A stretch of DNA of 64,000 nt, taken from NCBI GenBank assembly GCA_905221605.1, contig CAJNDS010002351.1, positions 395,001-459,000 of the forward strand. Direction: 5' to 3'. This DNA is from Symbiodinium natans. Lineage: Eukaryota; Sar; Dinophyceae; Suessiales; Symbiodiniaceae. Shown in pieces: positions 25,601 to 37,600 of the stretch. The number at the start of each line of letters is the position of its first letter. Positions within the stretch are counted from its first letter, which is position 1. The translations under genes were made by a program, and so were the position numbers. The notes beneath the pieces are model-generated. The model did not search any database. It saw nothing but the letters and a program-made list of their open reading frames with translations, and had not been told where the DNA came from.

Positions 25601-28600
25601 AGGAGACAGCTTTTGCATCAGGTGTGGTCTCTCAGTTAGATCCATGGTCCCAGAGTACGGGCCCTTAGAAGGGGAGCCCCTAAAATACCCCCTGCATACC
25701 CCTAAGCACGTGTTGTCACAGTTGCACTTTCCTTGTGCTGTTTTGTCCTCGCGCCGCCCTCAGAAGTGGGGAAAGATACCCCTTATACACCCTGTAAGGG
25801 GCCAGAGCAAGAGCCCATGTAACTATCCTTAGGTCGAGGTTTGTTTTCGATTCCGGACAAGAGGGGCGCAGGCTTTGGTTGATTGCTCTTCCGGGGTGTG
25901 GGTTTCCTAGTGCCAAACTTCAGCGCAGCGAATCCGGCAGAGCCTCTTGAGAATCCCGCCAAGAGCTTCTTATGACGGAGATACTCGAAGTACATAGACG
26001 AGTATTTGCTTCCAAAGTTCGTTTGAGAGCAGCCTGGACAGGTGCACCGGTCACTTGGTCACCAAGAAGGAGGGCAACTACAAGTTCTTTCTGAGCTCGG
26101 ACGATGGCCGCCGCCCCAGCACGATCCAAGAGAGCGCGAGGTCTATTGCGGCAGTCAAGTGCACGAGTCCCACCAGACAAAGAGGTTTAGGGTTGAGCAT
26201 TTAGGGGTGCGGTTAGCGTTTCAGGTTTAGGGCTTTGGGGTTAGGGCTTAGGGCTTGGAGTTTAGGGTTTAGGGTAGGGTTTGGAGTTTAGGGCTTAGGG
26301 TTTAGGGTAGTTTGTCACAGCAGGCTCCCTCTTATTCCTGAACGGGGAGAAGGTCGTGGACAACAACGGCTGCCACGGAGAAACGGAGAGGGGCAGCAGC
26401 GACAAGTTCCTGAAGAAGGGAACGCACAAGTTGACCGTGGACATGTGCGAGATGGGCGGTGGCGAGATCCTGAAGATGCGCTACTTGGTAGCCTTCCAGT
26501 ACACACGTAACCAACACCAACAAGGGCACCCTAAACCCTGAACCCTGAACCCCGAAACCCTTGTTCTAACATGCTTACTGAATTGCCAAGGCTACAAAGG
26601 CCCCGACACCGGCAACTCGAAGATCACCGTGCCGTCGACAGCTCTCAAGTACGGCAAGGCGACGCAGTCCGCGGTGGAGGGTTTTACCTTGGGATGTTCC
26701 CCCTTATACTAACAGTCCTTGATAGGGATTATACTGAGGTATGAAGGACGGTTAGCATAAGGGGGAACGTCCCAAGTCTTACCCTACACCCTAAATACAG
26801 GTTTCACACCCGTGTAAGCAACAAAGGCCCAACACATCAGCCCTGATCCCGAGGCCCTAGAAGGTTGCAAGGCCCCTAAGTTCAAGGCGGCACAGCCTCA
26901 GCCTTTGCAACGATTTTGCACCTTTGCCAGCTTCCTCACCCCAGCAGCAGCAAGCAGTCCTCCAAGTCATCCACAGGTTCTTATGGGGATTTCATTTCCG
27001 AAAGTAGGGGTACCCCCACATCTACCACAAAATACTAGAATCCTTTTAACATAGCCGCAAAAAGGGTACCCCCTGTTTTTCGGAAACCCCCTTGTAAACA
27101 CAAAACCTCCATGAGCCCTGATGTCTAGGGCTTAGGAACGACAAACCCCCTTCTGCGCCGCACTCGAGCCGATTTTGCTGCCAGTTATCTTGCCCACGCC
27201 CCAGCCCCTAAACCCTTCATGCGGGCTTTAGGGCTACAGGATAGAGGGTCGATAGGGTTTTGGGTAGAGCTCATCTGGTGATAGCCCTGGTCCCCGGGCC
27301 CTGAGATTCTAAGCTTAAACCCTAAACCCTAAACCCTGAACCCTAAACCCTAAACCCTAAACCCTAAACCCTAAACCCTAAACCCTAAACCCTAAACCCT
27401 ATGCGGAGCTGCAATTGGTATTGTAGAAAGGAGTTAGTGTTGGAAGTTGGAAGGGTTAATGAACCCGGTAATCGTATTTGGCTCAAGATGGGCTTGAACA
27501 GAAAGCCACAAGTTCAAAAAGTAGTGCCTGGGTTCTTAGGGTTTGGTAAGGGTGTGGATTCCTTCCCCCTTTCCTTCCCCCCTGGGTTGCTCTTATCCGT
27601 GTTCTTGGTTGTTTCTTGGTTCGATCTGGGAAATATAAGTTCAGGGCGATTAGGGGAGTTGATTTCCTTCCTTGGTTGTCCCCCCGTAGGTTATGAGCCC
27701 AAATTAGGTTCCCTGCGGTTAAGTGTTGTCTTAAGGTTTTTGGGATCAAGAAGCAATGCCTTCCCCGAAGCGATGGCTCCAACTTGCCTCGGATGGTGGA
27801 CAAGATGGTGGAGCTGGAAATGGTGCAGCTGAGTCTCTGGGTGAAAGATCGGTGTTGGAAGAGGCGATTCCCGACGCTGAAGTACATCTGGAAGAGGCCT
27901 TAGTTGCAGAAAGCCCCAATGCGGGTATGAATCCCAATAGGGATATGGTTAGCAATGCTGAAGCTGAAGGACGTGCTGTTTCTGTACCGCCAAAGCCTGG
28001 TGAAAAAAGGAACTGGGATGCGACTGGTGGCATAGATCGTGAAATGGAGGTGACTGTTTTACGAGTGTTACACAAACACGGGTACCAGCCGTCGTCTTCG
28101 ACTTCGGGTCGAATGGTAGACCAAGAGTCTCAGACCGATCTGATTGGAGAAGTGCTACAAGCGACCAGGAGGCCGTTGAACAAGATCAAAAAGGGTCCAT
28201 CTTCGAGTTCCCAAGGTGGTGGAAGCGGTCACAAACAGAAGGGTGCGGACGGCTTTGAAGCTGCACCTGCTGCTGAATACGCCATGGGGGAGGAGGAGAT
28301 CCTACAGATGGAGGCTGAACGGTTGCGACAGCTGTCAGAAGAAGAGGACGAGATGCGACAGGTTTCTGAAAGGGACGGTTTTCGGAAAGACGAGCATCTG
28401 ATCCAAGCGTGTGATGGCACAATGTGGGAATTGCACCTCCATGAAGATGGGAGACAATATTATTACTGCCTGGATACGCACGAAACCAAGTGGACATTGC
28501 CGGTGGTAGGTGAAAAGGTGAAGAGTGACGAGGTGGTTGGGTCTCCTTTGGGCAATGAGCTGGAAATGGAGGCGGCACTGGATTCTTCATCCTCTACTCC

Positions 28601-31600
28601 GAAGACTGAGTCTACGAGGGCATTCCAGGGTAGTGTAAATAGTTTAGGTGAAAAAGATTTTTCCTCTACTATCAGGGATAGCGGTCCTAGGGCTGATGGT
28701 GACGCCCCGACCTCGGGTTCTCCTGATGAGGAAGGGATTCCTGGGAACCAAGCCAACATCGCTGGAGCTCAACACCTGGATCGGGAAGAAACAGAAGCGC
28801 TTTCTGAGGGTGGGGCAGCGATGGAATTGGTGGATCCAGAAGAGAAAATGCCCAATGAGGTGATCGGAACTGTGTCGGCTGCAGAAGAGCGAGTGGTGGA
28901 TGTGGTACCTGTTGTTCAGGAAGGTGGTCCTGGAGATTCGGAGGATGGAGAGAAAAAGTTGTGTGTTACGACTGAGGAGGTCTCTTCGTTTGGTGCCAAG
29001 AATTCTGCCATTCAAGGGGAAAAAGAAGCTTCTGGAATAGCTGGAGACACGGATGATCTGAAAAATGAGGCCTGGAGCGCCAATGATGCGCGGGTTGATG
29101 CGCCAGATATTACCTGGAGTGCGAAGGAAGCACGGGTTGAGGTGCATGTGGTGGTACGTTCCACGGGCGACTGCAACAATGGGGCGCAGGTCTCCGCAGC
29201 AGCTGATGATGGAGGTTCACAGGTGGACGCACTGGTGCAACCTGAAGTTAGCAGCGAGGAACGAAATGACAAGGGCTACACCGGAGCCAATGAGGCAGCT
29301 GTGGTCAATGATGGTGGAAATTCTCCTTTGGAGGCCATGGAACCAAAGGAGCCTGCGGTGGAAGAAAGCGTGCCTGCCGTGGATGATCGACTCAATTGCC
29401 CTGCAGTGGAAGAAGATTTGCCTGCTGCAGAAGGTGAGACAAAGGACTCCAATGATGGGTCCACTCCCATGAAGGGAGAAGCGTTGCCGTCTGGAAGTTC
29501 ACCGGAAGTCGACACCGAGCGAACTACAGCAGATGAGGCAAAGCCGTTGGCGGAGAAAAAGGGAGGTCCTGAAATCCAGGAGCACAAAAAAGATGAGCTT
29601 GTGGGACTCGTGGAGCAGGACGAGCAGTGTGACCCAAAGGTGAAGACAAAGGATGCGCCAGGAGCCGATGATACAGAGATGGTTTCTGAAGAGCGTGTAA
29701 AGAAAGTGCCCCGAGCGGGAGCCTTGGAGTCACCTGGGCCACATTGCTATCAAGAGGGAGATGAGATCATGGGTCTAGTGCGCTGCATCAATGGGTATGG
29801 AGCCTTTTTGGACCATGGGGATATGAATGTATTGATTCCTGCAGAAGGGAACAATGCATATCAGTTCAAGTTTGGTGATACTGTCAATGGAACAGTGAAA
29901 CGAGTGGAAGATGATGGTACCATAATCTTGGACACCTTTCTGGTTTTGGAAGAGGACGTGGAGGACTCTTCTTCGACGCTGCGGAAGTGGAAACCCAGCG
30001 GCTGGAGTACGTGGTGGACGGATTCATGGTATGCTGGTCAATGGTACCAAGATTCCAACGGTCAATGGGACTGGAAACAGGAGGAAGAGCAATCCGATGA
30101 AGAGCTTGTGGTACAGGAGTTGTCTTCTGAAGAACGAAAAGAAAGGCAACTTTATGGAGAAAAGATCTACAAAGCTCTTCTGGAGAATGGAAATGAAGAG
30201 GAAGCCTATGTTGGCAAAATTACTGGGATGCTGTTAGGTCGGCCGATGGAAGATTTACAGGAGTGTGTTGCGGATCAGGCATTCCTCAATGCGGAAGCTC
30301 GGCGCGCGTATGGCATCTTGCAAAATGATGGTTGGAAGCCTGATGGTACAGAAAACACAGGTTTGGGGGAGTTAACCACCTTTTCCCGAACACAGTACCA
30401 CAACGCGCTCTTCGAACTGGCACGTAGGAAAAGGAGATTTTCTCGACCAGTTGTGGGTGATGCGGTGGCAGTGGTGCTGGATCAAGGGGAAGAGGAGTTT
30501 TGGAACGCGCTTTGGTTGGACACCAAGCTATTTTTGCAGGAGCTTGATGGTGCAGTGCAATCCATGAGCAAAAGGGAGAACAAGCCAATGGAAGCCTACA
30601 TGGATCCTGACCAGTACAAAAAGGCTTACATGACACCAAAGACGGTGTTGTCACCTGGTTACAGCAAGCTGTGCAGGTTCTTCAATAAGGGAAGGTGTCG
30701 CAATGGCGATGGGTGTCCCTATGAGCATCGTCGGTACGGTGAAGGTTGGCCAGAAGGGGGGTCAACTGATCCAAAGAATAGCCAAGAAGCTGATGATGAG
30801 GACGGGAACATCGGTGACCCTCCCACAGAGGAAGGTACAGTGGATGAGGCACAGCAGGAGCGGGAGGATTTAGCCTTCCGGGCCAAGTACAATTTTGGCA
30901 AAGGTGCATCAAAGGGTGAGCCTACGTCGGGTGAGCCAAAAGGTCGTCTGTGTCTGTATTACAATCAAGGTGGTTGTAAATATGGGACTACATGCAGGTA
31001 TCTTCACAACGATGACATAGCATTGGAAGGGACTTGGGAGCCCGGCAAAGCTTGGGACAATGCTTCCAGGAAGTCACTAAGGGACGCAGGGTTCCACCAT
31101 TGCTGTTTCGATTATTACCTCAGAGGACGTTGCCGGAAAGGGTTAAATTTCTGCAAGTACTCCCATGACGAGATGTCAGAGGAGCGGCTGTCGCTCCTGA
31201 AACATTTGGTACAGGTGGCCAATCAGGTCCGGTTTGAAAAAGAGAGAGGATGGGAGCTTACGGATAGAAGCACTTTTCAGCCACCTGCGAGTGGGGGAGC
31301 TGAATCTTCCTCATCCTCGGCACCAAAAGCGCTGCAAATGACCAATGTGTCACAAAAAGATGGTGAAAAAGGTATTCTGGATGAAGTAGAAGCTGATGAG
31401 CAAAAGAATTCGGTGGCTGCATCCACTAGTACTCAGCTTCACAATCCGGAGGAGCCGATTGAAAATTGGATGGCTCGCAACGCACACCTGTGGGTGTATA
31501 CCCCTCATGTAAGTGAGGTGATGATTACGCTTGGTGTGACCAATGTGTCGGACTTGCAAGAGTTCATCTTTGTGGAAGATTTGGTTGACAAAGGGATCAA

Positions 31601-34600
31601 CAAAGTGACCGCATGCAAAATTCTGCAATTGGTGGGTGAGGTCCGATATCGACCGGGAGGACCGGAAAAGGCAGTTCCTTCTGATGCATCTGTACGGGTA
31701 CAACAATCTTCTGGGAACAAAGGGACTGGAAGAGCGGCGGTGCGAACCCTCACTCAGGTGCGTGAAGCTGAAGACTCCGGTGCAAAAACTATGCCGAGAG
31801 GTTCCTATCGGGAGCTTTTTGATAAGGTCAGGTACCGTGATGGTTGGACGCTTGCGCAGAGGTCTCCGTTGTGCGTACAGAAGCTGCGGTTGGTGGGAGT
31901 TGGAATGCCGCCGGTGAATCCACCAACGAAAAAGTATCGGTCAAGATCAAACCCTGTAAGAAGGGGAAGGCCCTTGCTGGACAAAAAACAGGTGCGACAG
32001 GTGCCACGATCTCGGTCACAACGACGAGTGCAACTGGCGGAAGTGGTGGAAAAACCGAAGCCACTGGAGCCGGTGAAACCTCGTGGTGGTTTGTCGTATC
32101 CATTCAGCAGAGCGTGGGCAGATGTGGTGGATGATGATGACCAGGCGGAGGCTTTGGTCTCGTATGCCGCTTCCTCAAGCGATTCAAGCGAGGAGGAGAC
32201 CAATGCGGTACAACGCCTGAAGGAACTCTTTTTGCAAGAAAGGGATTCGTGGAGAACTGCGAGTCGTGGCAATGTTCCACAAAGTGGTTCTTCAGGCTCC
32301 AATGATGGGCCGAAAAAATCGGTTCACCTTGGCGAAGGGCGCGACAAAGCGTCGCGGGGGGAGACCCGCCAAGAAGTGACTTCACAAGTTTTTTCGCTAC
32401 CACAACCTTCTCGTCGAGCTGAACGGTCTCAAAAAAGAACAAGGGATGGTTCAGTTATGGTTGGTTCGCTGGCGGTGGGCTCCACGGATGAGGTTTTACC
32501 TGGGCAAGGTGCTGCTGGACAGGTGAATGTCTCTGAAAGCGCTCAAGTTCTTCCTGGGCATGAAGTGGCTGGACAGGAGACGGCGCCGGAAGGAGCAGTA
32601 CAGATTTCTGGCGAGGAGACCGACCAAAAAGAAGGAGAAGGCGGGAGCAATGATCTCCGTGGTAATGATGCGAAGATGTTGGATGGTGGTCCGGTGAGGA
32701 GTGACCTTCAGCAATTGCTGGTGAAAGGCCTTCTGACTCGAATTTATTGGAAGGTTGCAGTTGGCAAGTTGCCAATGGGGCAAAGAGATTGCCAAAAAGG
32801 GTCCAATAAGATGGATCGAAATTTGGTTATTAGCATGTCATCCGAGGGTGCAAGCGAACAGGATGAGAACCTGGCACTGGAGGACGATGCTGATCAGTCA
32901 ATGGGAGACGGTGCAATGGTTATGGTGTATGATCCAGGAACGCTGATCCAGTCGCCAACAACTGATTGGGTTATGCGTCGCGGTCTGACCGATCGTACCG
33001 TCTGGCCAGCAATGGCGCACCTGGAACACTCCTTTTTCAAAGGAGAGATCAAGGATATTATACTGACCTGCATCATTCGTTCCATGACAACCCGTGTTTG
33101 CCGGCGGTGGGGAATTACCCTCTTTCGGTGATGGGTGCCTTGTTGTCTCCTGGTCTGGAAGGGGAATTCAAGAATACGGACAAGTTTGGTACTGCTATGG
33201 AGGCAATTGCCTATGATTGGAGCCGCAGTCCAGGCATGGAAGTTCATATTGAACTTATGGCGAGGGTAGCCAAAATGGTTCACCCATTCCTGAATCTGGG
33301 AGCACAAGGGTCGGTGATGGTTTCAGAATTTCTCTGGCAGCGCGGGAGGGCTCGGTTGATGGAGTTTCTTCAAGCGGCGACTTGTGCGGACCAATTGGAG
33401 GCTCTCTGGAGAAGGATGGACGACGATGCGGATGAGGAGGTGGATCCTTCGACAGCGATGCTGGAAGTTCTTGGACTAGAGGATGCGGTGCTTGATCAAG
33501 GGAACAATGAATCCCTTATTCCCATTGAAGATGCTGGAGGTGAGACAAGCGGTGACACTGGAGGGAAGGGCAAAGCGCCAGAAGTTTCTCCGGAAGAGGA
33601 GAAATCCAGTGGGTCATCCAGACTGGCGGACACAAGGATTTTCTTGTGGTCAGTGTACTCCCGCGTGGCTTCGAATTTCTCTATGCAGGACCGCACTACT
33701 GGTAAGATCTTTGACAGCACCAAAGGATATCCTGGTGAAGGACCAAACAATGATGACAATCCTTCCTCTAAGGGGAACTTTCCCTGGATTTCAGAAGACT
33801 ACCTCGACGAAGTGGTGTCAAAAAAGATGGAAAGGTCTTCAGAGATGGATGGGTTTGTTCCGGGAAGTGAGGGATCATTGGAAAAGGTAGAGGTGGAGAA
33901 TGTTACTGCCTCTAAAATTCTTATGGCTCTTTGGAAGAAGGGACATAGAGTTGGGTTTAGAAGGTTGCGTCGTTTGAATGCATCTGGATGCAAGGTTGGA
34001 GCAATGAAACGTCCAATCAAAAGGGTGCAGAAGATTGGCGCTAGGAAGGCCTTCATGAAGATGTTCAATGTTTTTGGATCGTCTCAGCATGGCTCAGGAG
34101 TTGGCGGAAAACCGATCATGAAGGTGGTAGGACCAAGGCCAGGTTTTCCAGCTGTACTCCAAGCACCAAATACTGATAGCACGTCGGGTGAAGGGAGCAG
34201 TCCCCAGGTACATGGCAATGTTCATGTAGAGCACAGTCGCCCTATGGACCGGTATGAGGCAGAGCGCTTGGAGAAGAGGAAGAAGGGTTTCTGCTATTGG
34301 TTTGGCAAAGGGAAAGATCGCTGCAAATTTGGTGACGACTGCAAATTCATCCATTCCGAAGATGATGTGGTGCTACATTCATATTGGTGCAAGTACTATG
34401 TGGCAGGGAGAGAATGTTTCGCTGGAAAGGATTGTGAGTTCTCGCATGATGCAACTGGTGTGAGGTGCGTCCAGTTTGCTCGGTCTGGGAAGTGTCGGTT
34501 TGGTGACAGGTGTGTCTTTGGACATGAGGTTCCGTTGGAAAAACAGAGGCCAAGGTCTCCAAGGACGCCCCCAAGGGATGGTCCAAGGAGAAAGTCTGGT

Positions 34601-37600
34601 GCAAATGGTGGAAAAAAGGAGATCTCTCCTGAACAGTTCGGTGATGATGAGGAGGATTTTATGGTTTATGACGAAGAGACCAAGATGACGGAACTGTTGA
34701 TGGAGGCGATTTCATTTCTGTCCAATGGCAAGTCAGATTTGGCTCGAGCAGAGGCGGACCCATTGTTCAAACTCCTGAAGATCACTGGAGATGCTGACTA
34801 CATGGATCAAGTATGGGTTTCGTGGACCACTGAAATGTTGTCAGTGCTGGAACTTCTCGAAGTAGTGAAGTCGTACGATGTTTCGCTCGCGGAGGTGGAA
34901 GAATGGGTCAATGACCTGAGGATATGGTATGAGCGAGCCAATTTGGGAGAAGAAAAGGATCCCAAAAAAGGGAAAAAGAGGTCCCTAGAAGGGGAGTCCA
35001 GCAAAGATATTCCTGCCGAAAAAGAAGTGGTTGAGACTTCGGAGACGGAGGTTGCCGTTGAGGAGGAGAAGAAAAAGGTAAAAAAGAAGAGGAAAGCTGC
35101 AGCTATCGAAGATCCTTATACCCTCATGGTTCCAAAGCCGAAGAAGATGCCGGCGGTCATTGAGAAGGGTGGATCATCATCCAATGTGGTGGTTTCTGCA
35201 GTGGAAAAAGCCTCAAAAGCGCGCACAAAGTCAAATGTCGGTGGAAAGACAAAGAAGAAGGAGAAAAGTCAGAGTCCCAAAAAAGAAGAGGTGGTAATGG
35301 TGCAAGATCCTGAGGAAAAGGATCGTCCATCCGATGCGGAGGCACCAGGGTCTGCCAATGCGAATGAAGAGCTGGATCAATCTTGCCAGGCGATTGAGGA
35401 TGCGAAGAGAGAAGGATTGGTATCCTCAATTCAAAGGGGCATACAGGATCCTATTCTTACGATTTCGGACCTGGAGTATATTCTGCTGCAACTTCACCTC
35501 AAGATTGCCAACAATCGGAAAAAGAAGTGATTGGATGGTATGGATGAAGGGATGGTTTTTCTCTTTCTGGAGACCGGTGCGCTGGAACAGCCAATGTGCT
35601 GACAAAGGTGGTGGTTACTATTAAGGGTATGGAAATCCCTGATAGTAGGAGTCAGTAGCTTTTCGCGTAGCGAAGACCACGGTTTGTGGTGAAGAAGGCC
35701 AAGGAGTCTTCAGTGATGAGAGGATCAAGGTGAAAAAAGATTCTCTATGGGTAGTAGGTTAGCCAATGTGCTATAATTCCGTCCTGGAAGACGTTAAACC
35801 ACAATTTGCATTTCAAGCAGCTGGCTGCTGCCGTAATGGCAGTTTTTGGCCAAAAGATCTGCATCTCCAATGTGTCCTAGGAAATCCTAGGACAGGGGGA
35901 GTGCGGAGCTGCAATTGGTATTGTAGAAAGGAGTTAGTGTTGGAAGTTGGAAGGGTTAATGAACCCGGTAATCGTATTTGGCTCAAGATGGGCTTGAACA
36001 GAAAGCCACAAGTTCAAAAAGTAGTGCCTGGGTTCTTAGGGTTTGGTAAGGGTGTGGATTCCTTCCCCCTTTCCTTCCCCCCTGGGTTGCTCTTATCCGT
36101 GTTCTTGGTTGTTTCTTGGTTCGATCTGGGAAATATAAGTTCAGGGCGATTAGGGGAGTTGATTTCCTTCCTTGGTTGTCCCCCCGTACCCTAAACCCTA
36201 AACCCTAAACCCTAAACCTTGGCGGATGCAGGTGGCTGGCTTGAAAGACGGCCTGAAGTGCAGCTACTTTTACGACAAGAGCGACTGCAATGTCCCGAAT
36301 CTGGCCGCCATGACCCTCAGCACAAGCGTGAGTTCTTGAGGGTGTTGGGTCAAATCCTAAACCCTGAACCCCAGGCACCAACCCTGAATCCTGAACCCTA
36401 AACCCTAAACGCTAAACCCTCAACCCTAAACCCTAAACTCTAAACCCTAAGCCCTAAACCCTAAACCCTAAGCCCTAAACCCTAAACGCTAAACCCTAAA
36501 CCCTAAACCCTAAACCCTAACTTCGGATTCTTGGGCATCTCCCCTGAGCCCTCTCTGAACTGCGCCAGGACGCCGGCCCACGAGGTGATTGTACCGAACA
36601 TCTTCATGGACCGTCGAGTCTCAGGGGCGTAGGGTTGCCAGGGTTTAGGGTTTAGGGTTTAGGATTTAGAAAAAGGAATGAATATATGTATATATATATA
36701 TAAAGGGTACACAGGGCAACTAGAGTACATAGGGCACATGGGGTACATAGGGTACGTAGGGAAATAGGGCATATAGGGTATATGGGGTATAAAGGGTATA
36801 AAGGGTTTATAGGGTATTTAGGGTCTTTAGACTATAGAGTATAAAGGGTGTGTAGGTATAGGGTATATCGGGTTTCGTCAGCATGCTGTTGCCTGCTTCG
36901 TGGCGCAGGATGCTGTTAGTAAACCCTAGACCCTAAACCCTACACCCTAAGCCCCAAGCTCTAACCCCGAAGCCCTTAGCCCTAAGCCTTACACTTTAAG
37001 CCGTTTATGGCCCAAACCCTCAACCCTTAACCCTTAACCCCAAGCCCTGAAACCTAGATCCATAGATCTCTGGGCCAGGAGAACCGAAAGTTCCCGGAAG
37101 TGCGCCAGGGCGATCGCTTCTGCATCAGGTGCCGCCGCAGGGTTCAGGGTTCAGGGTTCAGGGTTTAGGGTTTAGGGTTTAGGGTTTAGGGTTAGGGTTT
37201 AGGGTTTAGGGTTTAGGGTTTAGGGCTTAGGGTTTAGGGCTTAGGGCTTAGGGCTTAGGGCTTTGGGGTTTGGGGTTTGGGGTTTGGGGTTTGGGTTTAG
37301 GGTTTAGGGGTTTGGGGTTTAGGGTTTAGAAGGCTTCACCAGGCCTTGTGGTAGGGCGTCCGGTTTATCGTGTACGCCCAAAGTCGCCAAAAAGCGAGAT
37401 TCTGCATCGTCCCAAGGTGCACCGGCCAGCTGGTTACCGAGAAAGAGGGCAATTACAAGTTCTTCCTGTCCTCCGACGATGGCCCCTGGGCAAAGGATGC
37501 TAGGAAGGGATTAGGGTTTAGGGTTTAGGGTTCAGGGTTTAGGGTTTAGGGTTTAGGGTTTAGGGTTTAGGGTTTAGGGTTTAGGGCGCGCACTTGCTGT

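Larger units (their letters stand above)
27402..36188 (+). mobile_element. complete LTR retroelement without recognisable pol, in the intron between PA14 units 1 and 2
   Basis: The element is 8787 bp, bounded by two identical 287-bp LTRs (27402-27688 and 35902-36188). CCCTA is present on both sides (27397-27401 and 36189-36193) as a likely 5-bp target duplication, though this is ambiguous because the target is a CCCTAAA array. A primer-binding site follows the 5' LTR directly and a polypurine tract precedes the 3' LTR. The interior has two long ORFs with RNA-binding-type domains. I saw no Asp protease, integrase zinc/DDE or reverse-transcriptase YxDD motif in the translations. Known: Ty1/copia-type elements with a half-tRNA primer have 5-bp duplications. 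Inference: a recent, non-autonomous or very divergent element mobilised in trans. Its interior is less GC-rich than the host exons. Confidence 0.85.

Noticed and set aside
33032-33038. Candidate -1 slippery site C-TTT-TTC in the ORF1/ORF2 overlap
   Set aside because: The first base breaks the X-XXY-YYZ rule, and a TGATG reinitiation overlap explains ORF2 better.
27746-35429. Many open frames on the minus strand inside the retroelement
   Set aside because: They are shadows of the two large sense ORFs, with no motifs.
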